Part shown: positions 9,405 through 17,007 of the stretch, in pieces | How positions within the stretch are numbered: the stretch's first letter is position 1 | Layout of the letters: each line of letters starts with the position of its first letter | Assembly: GCA_002344215.1 (NCBI GenBank) | Contig: DDSV01000024.1 | Span: 197,474-261,473, forward strand | Source: Akkermansiaceae bacterium UBA2381 | Lineage (GTDB): Bacteria; Verrucomicrobiota; Verrucomicrobiia; Verrucomicrobiales; DEV007 | DNA length: 64,000 nucleotides | Direction of reading: 5' to 3' | Made by a program: the position numbers and the translations under genes | The notes under the pieces: generated by a model | Seen by the model: the letters and a program-made list of their open reading frames with translations, nothing else | What the model was told of the DNA's origin: nothing | The model's database searches: none

Positions 9405-9971
9405 ATGAAACCGGGGATCACATTAGGCCTTCTTTTCCTGATCGGCATCGCCTTCATGGCAAAACCGGCCCCGGCGGATATCGTCGCCAAAGAATTTGTC
9501 CTTCCCGGCACAGGTAAGATCGAGTCGGGCTTTGTCCTGCAGGGGTCACGCAACATGAAGCGTCTCGGCAAAGGCGGCACCACCTCGACAATAACAGTTC
9601 CGGCCTTCACCCCTTTGTCGCCCCCGTCAATCTCCATGGTAATCCCCGCTCTGGAGACCCCGGAAATCGCCCCTAAACCGCCCAAGCCACGATTCGGCTA
9701 CGGTTCCGATTATGTACCGGGAGCGGAGACATCCCCGGTCTCCGGATCACAGGCTACCGCGGTCCCGCTTTTTACCCCGATCTACCAGCAGCCCCAAAAG
9801 TCCTCCTATTGGAGCTTTCAATCACCGTGGTATTTTCACCCGGGGTCCGCTTATTTTTACCAGCCCTCCTTTGGCTATCCCTGCCAGCCTACCCTCTCCT
9901 ATCACGGAGCTTTTTTCCCGGGAGGCTCGCTCTCCTTCTCCTGGGGCAGCCCATTTTTCGGGTGTCCCTGA
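9405..9971 (+). CDS. secreted protein with aromatic/Pro-rich C-terminus, unknown
   Basis: 188 residues. A clear signal peptide (positive start, hydrophobic run to about residue 20, then AKPAPA) directs export. The mature protein starts with DIVAKEFVLPGTGKIESGFVL. It becomes Pro-rich in the middle (PKPPKPRFGYG region) and ends in a stretch dominated by Tyr, Phe, Trp, Ser, Gly and Pro with two late cysteines. No family is recognised. The next gene starts 99 bp downstream on the same strand. Confidence 0.6.
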   Translation: MKPGITLGLLFLIGIAFMAKPAPADIVAKEFVLPGTGKIESGFVLQGSRNMKRLGKGGTTSTITVPAFTPLSPPSISMVIPALETPEIAPKPPKPRFGYGSDYVPGAETSPVSGSQATAVPLFTPIYQQPQKSSYWSFQSPWYFHPGSAYFYQPSFGYPCQPTLSYHGAFFPGGSLSFSWGSPFFGCP

Positions 9972-10070
9972 GCGAATTCCGCGATGTCGTCTCCCTTTCC
10001 CGAATCCGGGTATTGCCAAGCGGGGGAAAGTTGGTCAAGGTCCGCGGCGTCCCCACTTAAAACCGACCTG

Positions 10071-10949
10071 ATGAAACCGTACCTTGCTCTCGCCTGCGCT
10101 CTTCTCTTCTTCACTCCGGCGCTGTTTGCCGCCGACGAAGATTATGTCCCCGGTCCCGAGGCGATGGTGAAAGAAGGGGTGCCCCGTGGCAAGATCTCCC
10201 AGCACCAGTGGACCAGTCAAGTTTTCGAGGGCACCGAACGCGACTACTGGGTCTACGTTCCCGCCCAGTATGACGGCTCCAAGCCCGCCTGTGTGTTGGT
10301 CTGCTTCGACGGTGGCGGTTTTGTGAAGGAGGACGGATCCTTCCGTGCGCCTGTTGTTCTCGACAACCTCATTCATGCCGGGGACATGCCCGTGACCATC
10401 GGTATCTTCGTTAATCCCGGGGTGGTTCCACCAGCGAAGGAAGGTCAGGAGGCCCGCAAGAACCGGAGTTTTGAATACGATACCCTCAGCGATCAGAACG
10501 CCCGTTTTCTCATCGAGGAGCTCCTTCCCGAGGTCGGAAAGTCATACAAACTGAGCACCAACCCCGACTGTCGTGCCGTGTGCGGGAACAGCTCGGGAGG
10601 CATCGCCGCCTTCACCGTCGCGTGGGAACGTCCCGATGCCTTTCGCAAAGTGATCAGCCATATCGGCAGCTTTACCAACATCCGGGGCGGCCATGTCTAT
10701 CCGGCGCTAATCCGCAAAACCGAGCCGAAACCGCTCCGCGTGTTCCTTCAGGAAGGAGAGAACGACCTCGACAATCTTCACGGCAACTGGCCCCTCGCGA
10801 ATCGTGAGATGGAGGCGGCCTTGAAGTTCGCAAAGTATGATCACCAGTTGGTCATGGGCACCGGCAAACACAGCGGCCGTCACGGCGGCGCGATCTTTCC
10901 GGAGACCCTTCGCTGGATCTGGCGCGACTGGAAAACCCTTCAACCTTGA
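10071..10949 (+). CDS. secreted esterase (Fes / esterase-D-like alpha/beta hydrolase)
   Basis: 292 residues with a signal peptide ending near LFAADED, so it probably acts in the periplasm or outside. The fold is that of the enterochelin esterase/EstD group. The nucleophile elbow is GNSSGG near residue 181, a likely acid is in GENDLDN, and a likely His is in GKHSGRHGG near the C-terminus. The oxyanion region FDGGGF is also present. The frame is open 29 codons further upstream, but only the ATG at 10071 gives a signal peptide. It lies 22 bp before an SMP-30-like gene on the same strand, a pairing that suggests a joint role in carbohydrate ester or lactone breakdown. The substrate is unknown. 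Confidence 0.8.
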   Translation: MKPYLALACALLFFTPALFAADEDYVPGPEAMVKEGVPRGKISQHQWTSQVFEGTERDYWVYVPAQYDGSKPACVLVCFDGGGFVKEDGSFRAPVVLDNLIHAGDMPVTIGIFVNPGVVPPAKEGQEARKNRSFEYDTLSDQNARFLIEELLPEVGKSYKLSTNPDCRAVCGNSSGGIAAFTVAWERPDAFRKVISHIGSFTNIRGGHVYPALIRKTEPKPLRVFLQEGENDLDNLHGNWPLANREMEAALKFAKYDHQLVMGTGKHSGRHGGAIFPETLRWIWRDWKTLQP

Positions 10950-10971
10950 TCCGACTCAACCCTGTCCTGCC

Positions 10972-11892
10972 ATGAACCGAACCCTCTTCACTTCACTCCT
11001 CGCCTCCACCCTGATTGTGTCCGCCCCGGCGCAGGACATGGCTCTTTCCCAGATTTTTCCCGAAGATTCCGCCTGGGAACTCGTCGTTGAGGGATACGAG
11101 TTCACCGACGGACTCACCTCCGATGCCGCCGGAAATCTCTATTTTTCCGACGTGAAAGGCGGCACCGCTGTTTATCGCGTCGATCTCGAAGGCAAGTCAT
11201 CCGAGTATATTCCGAACGCCCCGGGCATCAGTGGATTGAAGTGGGGTGCCGATGGCAAACTCTATGCCTGTGTCTCGAAGGAGCAGCGGGTCGTCGTTTT
11301 TGACAAAGACAAGGCCGTCACCGAACTCGCCAAGGAAGTCCGTCCCAATGACCTGGTCGTGACCCGCGATGGCAATCTCTACTTCACGATGACCCCGACT
11401 TCCGAAATCCGGCGCATTGATCCGGCCGGAAAAATGACTGTCGTGAGTTCCGGAGTGGTCGGGAAACCGAACGGTATCAGCCTCTCCCGTGACCAGGGAA
11501 CTCTGGCGGTCTCGGATCACGGAGGCAAATTCGTCTGGGTCTTCCGCATCGAACCCGACGGCACCCTCGCCCATCCCGGGAACTACATGACTCTTGTGAC
11601 TCCGGCGGAGACTCCCGAGGTTGGAAAGGGAGACGGGATGACGACGGATGTGCACGGACGCTACTACGTGACCAGTGCCGAGGGTCTTCAGATCTTCGAT
11701 CCGACCGGTCGTCTTTGCGGCGTCCTTCCCGCACCCGATTCGAAGTTGCCGATCGTCAGCTGCTGCTTCGCCGGCCCCGGACACGCCTGGCTCTATGTCG
11801 GGAACGGTGGAAAGATCTGGCGGCGCAAAACGACATCAGCGGGTGCGCTTGGCTTCGAGGAGCCAAAGGCGAACGAGGTGGTGCCGAAGTAG
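10972..11892 (+). CDS. secreted SMP-30/gluconolactonase-like beta-propeller protein
   Basis: 306 residues. The signal peptide runs to about residue 20 (cleavage near APAQDM). The mature protein matches the SMP-30/gluconolactonase/LRE-like propeller pattern: FTDGLTSDAAGNLYFSDV, then repeated GxLYxxxS strands, VRPNDLVVTRDGNLYFT, and KPNGISLS later. Family members hydrolyse lactones of sugar acids with a bound divalent metal. The frame is open upstream and overlaps the esterase gene, but the signal peptide fixes the start at 10972. It is probably co-transcribed with the esterase 22 bp upstream and is convergent with ribE (4 bp apart). Confidence 0.8.
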   Translation: MNRTLFTSLLASTLIVSAPAQDMALSQIFPEDSAWELVVEGYEFTDGLTSDAAGNLYFSDVKGGTAVYRVDLEGKSSEYIPNAPGISGLKWGADGKLYACVSKEQRVVVFDKDKAVTELAKEVRPNDLVVTRDGNLYFTMTPTSEIRRIDPAGKMTVVSSGVVGKPNGISLSRDQGTLAVSDHGGKFVWVFRIEPDGTLAHPGNYMTLVTPAETPEVGKGDGMTTDVHGRYYVTSAEGLQIFDPTGRLCGVLPAPDSKLPIVSCCFAGPGHAWLYVGNGGKIWRRKTTSAGALGFEEPKANEVVPK

Positions 11893-11896
11893 CTGT

Positions 11897-12493
11897 TTAG
11901 CTTTTAGTTTTTAGCTCTTCGATCCTCGCGATGTGTTTCGCGAGGAGGTCGAACTCGAGGTTGACTCTGGATCCCGCGACGACCGATTTCAGGCTCGTGA
12001 CCTCGTGGGTGTGGGGAATGATCCAGAGGACAAAGCAGTCCTGGTGCAACTCCGCCACCGTCAGGCTGATGCCATTGACGCAGATGGATCCCTTGTGAAC
12101 CATGAGGTGGGCGAACTCCGAAGGAAGGGCGACGGTGAAACGGTGATCCTGTCCGACTTTTTCATACGCGAGCACTTCCGCACACGCATCGACATGACCC
12201 TGCACAAAGTGTCCGCTGAGCCGGTCGCCGATGCGAAGGGAACGCTCGAGATTGACGGAATCACCGGCCTTCAGTTCGCCCAGATTCGTGAGCCGCAGCG
12301 TCTCATGCAGGAGATCAAATCGCATCGCCCCGTCTTTCACCTCGGTCACGGTGAGACAGGCTCCGTTATTCGCGACACTCTCACCCAGGGCCACTTCTTC
12401 GACAAAACTCGAAGTGACCCAGAGCTCCGCACCGGTCTCAACCGGCTTGAGGCTGACGACCTCGCCACATTCTTCAACGATCCCTGTGAACAT
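11897..12493 (-). CDS. ribE: riboflavin synthase, alpha chain
   Basis: Dismutates two 6,7-dimethyl-8-ribityllumazine molecules to riboflavin plus a pyrimidine; cytoplasmic, normally trimeric. The 198-residue length is typical. It shows the invariant N-terminus MFTGIVEECGEV and two internally similar lumazine-binding halves (the first with SVANNGACLTVTEV, the second with GSICVNGISLTVAE), linked by GHFVQGHVD. The gene sits 8 bp downstream of the blaR-like gene on the same strand, so it may be read from the blaI promoter as well as its own. Some organisms call this gene ribC. Confidence 0.95.
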   Translation of the reverse strand: MFTGIVEECGEVVSLKPVETGAELWVTSSFVEEVALGESVANNGACLTVTEVKDGAMRFDLLHETLRLTNLGELKAGDSVNLERSLRIGDRLSGHFVQGHVDACAEVLAYEKVGQDHRFTVALPSEFAHLMVHKGSICVNGISLTVAELHQDCFVLWIIPHTHEVTSLKSVVAGSRVNLEFDLLAKHIARIEELKTKS

Positions 12494-12501
12494 CGAACAG
12501 G

Positions 12502-15063
12502 TTAATCCCCTGGAGTCAGGGGATCAAGCTTCATGGCAGTGACAAACACGTAGACATAGCGACGGTTAACCTCGGTATGTCTGTCGGTAACAAAGCCGAG
12601 GAAATTTTCTTCGACATCGACCCGGTGCTCCTTGCTCAAACCACCCAAAAGCACGGTGTGACCATTTGGAATCCGGACAGTCGTATTCATCGCCCGGTGA
12701 TCAAAGACGGGGAAGTCGATCCGGTTTTCGGAGAGTAATAGGCCGGGCTTGCCCTCTTTCGCTTCGTAGATGGGGCTGCCGAAACTCAGAAACTGGCGAA
12801 ACTCCGACAGGGCGGTGGAAAGATTGAGTTCGATCAGCCCATCCGAGAGCATCCGCGCTCCGATTCCGAGTTCGAATCCAAGCTGGCGGGTCTTGAACTC
12901 TGCCGGCGTAGCGGGCGTAACCGGAAAGCCGGATTCCGGAAGCAGCGCGGGAGGAACATAGCGGGCAGGATGGACAAACTCGCGGGTGATCTCGATTTTT
13001 CCCGACTCTCCGCTGGGCAGGGTCATCGACGGCGCCGAAAGGAGATCGACGCCCTTCAATTGGCTCAGGGCACGCATGAATACCTGAAACTGTGGATCGT
13101 TAAGCAGGTGAGGAGTTTCGCTCAACCCAAACGGATCTTCCAGAGGGCGATCGAGCTCGATCACCTTGGCCGCCACGTAGATTTGCCCCACGTTGGCGTC
13201 TGGCACCTTCTCTTTCGGAAGCTCCGTCTCGATGAGACTTCCCGAGATCTCAACTCGAAGACGGGGGCGCCCCGGTTCCCTCATTCCCCTGGCGAAATCA
13301 TCGAGATCATTTTCTTCCGGCGTCGACCGGGCACCGGCACCGGGCTCAAGTTCAGATTCGAAAACTCCCGGCGACGCGACAATCAGGCTGCGATTACGCT
13401 TGAGAAACACAGGATACAACTGCCGGTTCTCCTCGAGGGTGGTCGTCTTTTTTCGCCCGAATAACCCACTGCTTGCCTCAACTGTGATCGGTACTCCGTG
13501 ATTCTTGAATCCAAGGAGCAAGGTCTGCTCCAGGACACACTCCACTGTCGGATTGCCATCCGCTGCGACGCGCGGGCGGGCCCTGAGAACCCATCCAACA
13601 GACCTGGATTCGATTTCTGCAGGAAAGGGTGGAATGACCACATCGGTGGGATTCGTCTTCCACCGGGGTGTCTTCCCGTCGTTTTCGTTCAGTGTCCCTC
13701 CGCCCTTTGCTACCGGAGCAAGGGCCTCAGGGAGACTCGGAGGATCGTAAGTTCCAGCGTAGCTGAACTCAGTCGTGTCCTCGAAGACAGCCCAATCTCC
13801 TGACAACACCACCGCATCCGGTTCGGCAATCAGCGTGTCGGGCTTACCTTCCTCAAGACGCCAGACTTTTGCCTTTAGATGAATCTGCGGGGTCTGGTCG
13901 CTATCGAATATCTTCCCGACTTTCTTGCCGCTCGCGGCCGGACGATTCACGACCTCCGTCTTTCCCATTCTGAGTTTGCTGGTCGGATTTACCGACGCTG
14001 TTTTATCCGGAGCACGGGTCAGACCAACGACCGCGACAACAGTCACTAACAAAACAGCACCTGCGAGGACCCATCGGCTCCGTCTACCCCGATATCGACA
14101 GATCGCCTCGATACGGGAGCGTAGGTCTCGACCGCTCTCAAGAACACCAACGACTCCGGGAAGGGACACCCTGCCGGGCGTTTTCATCTCCAGAAGCCGA
14201 AGGAGCGTCTCCCCGTAATCCGCCGGGCTATGGTTTTGCTTCCGTTTCAGGACCCACTCGTCCGTGGAGCGTTCCGCTTCAATTCTTGTCCGGTGGAAGG
14301 CCCACCAAAGGACGGGATTAAACCAATGAAACGCCTGAAGAAAGCAGAGCAGCCAGTTCACCGCAACATCACCCCGGCGCAAGTGCCCGAGTTCGTGAAG
14401 CAGGACAAAGCGCATTTGCTCCTCGCTTAGATTGGCTAAGGTCGTCGAAGGAAGAAGAATCGCGGGCTGCCAGATCCCGGTCAGCGCGGGAGCATCGACC
14501 GCGTCGGTAACAAGGACACGGGGAATCCGGCGAATTCCGATGCCGGTGCAGATCGAGGCGAGCAGCCGCTCAAGCGCCACTTGTCCGCCCCGATCCGGCG
14601 CTTTCAACCGCGCTACCTTCCGGCGAAAGCGAAGGGAGGACAGCGTGACCATCCCCAGAAAGACGAGCACTCCACCACCCCACACTATGGACGCAATCAC
14701 CGCTAAACTTATTCGCCTTTCGGTCGGGGGAGTGGTTCGAGTGGTCAGGGCCGTGTCATCCGCCACCGCTAGTTTCGAAGATGAGGCAAATTCTGGCATC
14801 GCCCACTGGTCTGTGATTGTCACTTCTCGAAGAGCGGAAAAGGACCCTTGCGCGGGTGAAAACCACTGCTGCCAGGAGAACACACTCCCGGGCAGGACCG
14901 GAAGGAGAAGACGTATCGCCACCAGCATCCACATCGCATGCCTCCAAGCTGGCGGGAGTCGCTGACGAGAAAGCAGCAGAACGATTCCCACGAAGAGCGC
15001 CAGCACAGCCGCGTCCCGCGACGCGGTCACGATGAAACCGAAAAGTTCCCCAAGGAGATTCAT
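12502..15063 (-). CDS. BlaR1/MecR1-type M56 peptidase fused to two secretin-like modules
   Basis: 853 residues. The N-terminal 350 form a BlaR1/MecR1-type membrane metallopeptidase: hydrophobic helices at about 15-35, 45-60 and 120-140, the zinc motif HELGH at 223-227, a downstream RIEAERSTDEW glutamate motif, and a last helix at about 331-349. In BlaR1 the following region is a penicillin-binding sensor; here there is none. Instead two related modules (about 393-565 and 627-847) resemble secretin domains of the verrucomicrobial PilQ type. The second has SAPSMTLPSGESGKIEITREF, PVTPATPAEF, NGHTVLLGGL and YVYVFVTAMKLDP. The first is a degenerate version (VGWVLRARPRVAADG). The start overlaps the repressor stop as ATGA. 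The role is inferred: sense an envelope signal and trigger loss of the BlaI-type repressor. Confidence 0.85.
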   Translation of the reverse strand: MNLLGELFGFIVTASRDAAVLALFVGIVLLLSRQRLPPAWRHAMWMLVAIRLLLPVLPGSVFSWQQWFSPAQGSFSALREVTITDQWAMPEFASSSKLAVADDTALTTRTTPPTERRISLAVIASIVWGGGVLVFLGMVTLSSLRFRRKVARLKAPDRGGQVALERLLASICTGIGIRRIPRVLVTDAVDAPALTGIWQPAILLPSTTLANLSEEQMRFVLLHELGHLRRGDVAVNWLLCFLQAFHWFNPVLWWAFHRTRIEAERSTDEWVLKRKQNHSPADYGETLLRLLEMKTPGRVSLPGVVGVLESGRDLRSRIEAICRYRGRRSRWVLAGAVLLVTVVAVVGLTRAPDKTASVNPTSKLRMGKTEVVNRPAASGKKVGKIFDSDQTPQIHLKAKVWRLEEGKPDTLIAEPDAVVLSGDWAVFEDTTEFSYAGTYDPPSLPEALAPVAKGGGTLNENDGKTPRWKTNPTDVVIPPFPAEIESRSVGWVLRARPRVAADGNPTVECVLEQTLLLGFKNHGVPITVEASSGLFGRKKTTTLEENRQLYPVFLKRNRSLIVASPGVFESELEPGAGARSTPEENDLDDFARGMREPGRPRLRVEISGSLIETELPKEKVPDANVGQIYVAAKVIELDRPLEDPFGLSETPHLLNDPQFQVFMRALSQLKGVDLLSAPSMTLPSGESGKIEITREFVHPARYVPPALLPESGFPVTPATPAEFKTRQLGFELGIGARMLSDGLIELNLSTALSEFRQFLSFGSPIYEAKEGKPGLLLSENRIDFPVFDHRAMNTTVRIPNGHTVLLGGLSKEHRVDVEENFLGFVTDRHTEVNRRYVYVFVTAMKLDPLTPGD

Positions 15064-15452
15064 GATTTCTCCCCCTTCTCTTCCGCTCGTTTGAGAATGG
15101 CACGCAGAGCGGCAATCTCTCCATCGCTAAGCGCTTTACGCGACTGAACCAGATGAGACAAGAGCGGCACCACCGACCCCTGCGTGATACGATCCAGAAA
15201 ATCACCGGTCTCCGAGGCGACCGCCTTCTCGCGAGTCAATGAGGGAGAGTAGAGATATCGGTTGGCCTCCGTCTGGAAAGTGAGCGCGCCTTTTTTCACC
15301 AGTCGGCCGATGAGCGTTTTCACGGTCTGGGATTTCCATCCCTCCCGCTCTCCCAATGCATCCAGGACCTGTTGCGCGGTAACGGGCGGGTTTTCCCAGG
15401 CGATCTCCATCACCTTCCATTCGGCATCAGAAATACGCGGACTCTCACTCAT
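15060..15452 (-). CDS. BlaI/MecI-family transcriptional repressor
   Basis: 130 residues, typical for BlaI/MecI/CopY winged-helix repressors that dimerise on DNA and are cleaved when the partner M56 peptidase is activated. Characteristic features are ISDAEWKVMEIAW at the N-terminus, the recognition helix region WKSQTVKTLIGRLVKKGAL, NRYLYSP of the wing, and a C-terminal dimerisation helix with GEIAALRAILKRAEEK. The frame is open far upstream, but that part is non-homologous and antisense to another gene, so the ATG at 15452 is chosen. The stop overlaps the start of the M56 gene (ATGA), showing translational coupling. A palindromic operator abuts the start codon. Confidence 0.93.
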   Translation of the reverse strand: MSESPRISDAEWKVMEIAWENPPVTAQQVLDALGEREGWKSQTVKTLIGRLVKKGALTFQTEANRYLYSPSLTREKAVASETGDFLDRITQGSVVPLLSHLVQSRKALSDGEIAALRAILKRAEEKGEKS

Positions 15453-15491
15453 GTTTACGCTTGTAAACTTTTCGACTATGGATGTAAACAC
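15453..15491 (-). promoter_or_regulatory. candidate BlaI-type operator/promoter
   Basis: A perfect inverted repeat GTTTAC-N4-GTAAAC (15453-15468) lies directly against the repressor start codon. On the minus strand the motif GTTTACA occurs twice, starting 21 bp (two helical turns) apart; the upstream copy covers plus-strand 15483-15489. TTTACA in the upstream copy could also serve as a -35 element. The TTACA/TGTAA core agrees with known BlaI/MecI sites (TACA/TGTA). This suggests autoregulation, and binding here would block both transcription and start-codon access. The functional role is inferred. Confidence 0.6.
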
Positions 15492-15575
15492 AATTTTCTG
15501 AATTCGGTGCCTGAAGGAGACGCAAGCCTTGACCCTGATGGCAAATGAGGTCGTAATCCTGTGTTCACCTTCCCC

Positions 15576-16358
15576 ATGAAAACATCTCTTCTCCTTTCCG
15601 GACTTCTCTTCTTCACCTCCACTGCCACCGTGAAGGCCGCGATCACAGAAAAGGCGGTCGACTATCAATCCGGCGACCAACTCTGCGAAGGCTGGCATGC
15701 CTTCGACGACAGCGTCACGGGACCGCAACCCTCGGTCCTCATCGTGCATCAGTGGACCGGACTGACCGACTACGAAAAGATGCGCGCACGGATGCTCGCC
15801 GAACTGGGTTACAACGTTTTTGCGCTCGATATCTACGGGAAAGGGATCCGCCCCCAGCCTCCTGAAGCCGGAGCCATGGCCGGAAAGTTCAAGGGGGACA
15901 GGTCGCTCTTCCGCGAGCGACTCAAGGCAGGACTCGAGGTCCTTCGCAAACTCCCGCAGACCGATCCAAAGAAGATTGCCGCGATCGGCTACTGCTTCGG
16001 CGGAACCGGGGTGCTTGAGCTGGCCCGCAGCGGAGCCGACATTTCCGGAGTCGTGAGTTTTCACGGAGGGCTTGGGACTCCGACCCCGGACGACGCTAAG
16101 AACATCACCTGCCAGATCCTCGTTCTCCACGGGGCGGACGATCCTTTTGTTCCGCCCTCGGAGGTGGATGAGTTTGACATCGAAATGGCACGCGCAGGGC
16201 TGGAATACGGTTTTGTCGCCTACCCGGGAGCCGTCCATGCCTTCACCCAGAAAATGGCCGGAGATGATCCGTCGAAGGGTGCCGCCTACCACGCCGAGGC
16301 GGACGAAAAGTCCTGGGAAGAGATGAAGGCGTTCTTTGCCAAAATCTTCACCCCATAG
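15576..16358 (+). CDS. secreted dienelactone hydrolase-family protein
   Basis: 260 residues. The signal peptide MKTSLLLSGLLFFTSTATVKA directs export. The mature protein is an alpha/beta hydrolase of the dienelactone hydrolase family, with the nucleophile Cys in GYCFGG (about residue 143), the acid Asp in HGADDPF and the His in GAVHAFTQ. The substrate is unknown; exported members are often esterases acting on plant or xenobiotic esters. A GTG five codons earlier is possible, but the ATG at 15576 gives the better signal peptide. It is divergent from the blaI promoter about 85-120 bp away, so the BlaI-type repressor might also affect it. Confidence 0.85.
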   Translation: MKTSLLLSGLLFFTSTATVKAAITEKAVDYQSGDQLCEGWHAFDDSVTGPQPSVLIVHQWTGLTDYEKMRARMLAELGYNVFALDIYGKGIRPQPPEAGAMAGKFKGDRSLFRERLKAGLEVLRKLPQTDPKKIAAIGYCFGGTGVLELARSGADISGVVSFHGGLGTPTPDDAKNITCQILVLHGADDPFVPPSEVDEFDIEMARAGLEYGFVAYPGAVHAFTQKMAGDDPSKGAAYHAEADEKSWEEMKAFFAKIFTP

Positions 16359-16426
16359 GTCCTCCCTGATCGGTTCAGGGCACACTTGCCTAAAATGAGC
16401 TTTCCGATTAGAATTTCAGCACTCAG

Positions 16427-16499
16427 GGGGCATTAGCTCAGTTGGTAGAGCGTCTCGTTCGCAATGAGAAGGTCAGCGGTTCGATTCCGCTATGCTCCA
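16427..16499 (+). tRNA. tRNA-Ala (anticodon CGC)
   Basis: A 73-base cloverleaf. The acceptor GGGGCAT pairs with ATGCTCC and includes the G3-U70 wobble that marks alanine tRNAs. The D arm is TAGCTCAGTTGGTAGAGC, and the anticodon stem TCTCG/TGAGA holds the loop TTCGCAA, giving anticodon CGC (codon GCG). The T arm is GGTTCGATTCC. CCA is not encoded (the discriminator A is followed by TAT). Confidence 0.95.
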
Positions 16500-16527
16500 T
16501 ATTTTCCGGCTTCTTCGATCACCGGGA

Positions 16528-17007
16528 TTATTCCAATCGGCTGAGTAAGAGACGGAGCCTCGCCCGGGTGAAGCGCAGCGAAATCAGACAGGGAAGGTTC
16601 GAGGCGAAGGCGTAAACGATCATGAAGCCCGCAGCCACCGGCCAGGGATTCCAGATCAAGGTCAGAAGGATCCCGAAAATCTGCGCATAGTGCGCTGCTT
16701 CTCCCCGACAGGTTTCCACGATGAAAGCCCTCACGTATTCCGGAGTTTTCCGGTTCAGGCTTCGCTTGGAAAAACCATCGAACCAGACAGCCGCATCAGG
16801 AAGAAATCGTTTCCAGATCCGAACTTTGAAGACGATCTGATACCACTCTCCCCCTTTCTCTCCCGCCCACTCCCGAAAGAGCAGGGAATCCGGGTCAAAG
16901 CGGGAACGGTCCATTCTGGTGTAGACCCAGGAAATCCCGAGATGAATCACCGGAACGCCGATCACATTGAGAACAACGATCCATAGATTCGGAAGCTCAA
17001 CCCACAT
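16528..17007 (-). CDS. crtO: CrtO-type glycosyl-carotenoate acyltransferase
   Basis: 159 residues with hydrophobic segments at the N-terminus (about 8-28) and near 110-135. In Staphylococcus aureus the CrtO acyltransferase (about 165 residues) adds a fatty acyl chain to the sugar of glycosyl-diaponeurosporenoate, the last step of staphyloxanthin synthesis. The match is by recalled local similarity: KGGEWYQ...VRIWKRFLPD (S. aureus HGKFWNK...VRKWKHKILD), FIVETCRGEAAHY (MIIETKRAELIHW), and YAFASNLPCLISLRFTRARLRLLL ([24 protein letters not shown]). Its start overlaps the crtQ stop by 11 bp, confirming the context. Distinct from the unrelated ketolase also called CrtO. Confidence 0.85.
   Translation of the reverse strand: MWVELPNLWIVVLNVIGVPVIHLGISWVYTRMDRSRFDPDSLLFREWAGEKGGEWYQIVFKVRIWKRFLPDAAVWFDGFSKRSLNRKTPEYVRAFIVETCRGEAAHYAQIFGILLTLIWNPWPVAAGFMIVYAFASNLPCLISLRFTRARLRLLLSRLE

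Noticed and set aside
16364..16380. CCCTGA-N5-TCAGGG hairpin after the dienelactone hydrolase gene
   Set aside because: Only six base pairs and no T run follows, so it is not a convincing terminator.
15453..16385. Upstream extension of the blaI frame (about 310 codons)
   Set aside because: It runs antisense to the dienelactone hydrolase gene; the BlaI family start is at 15452.
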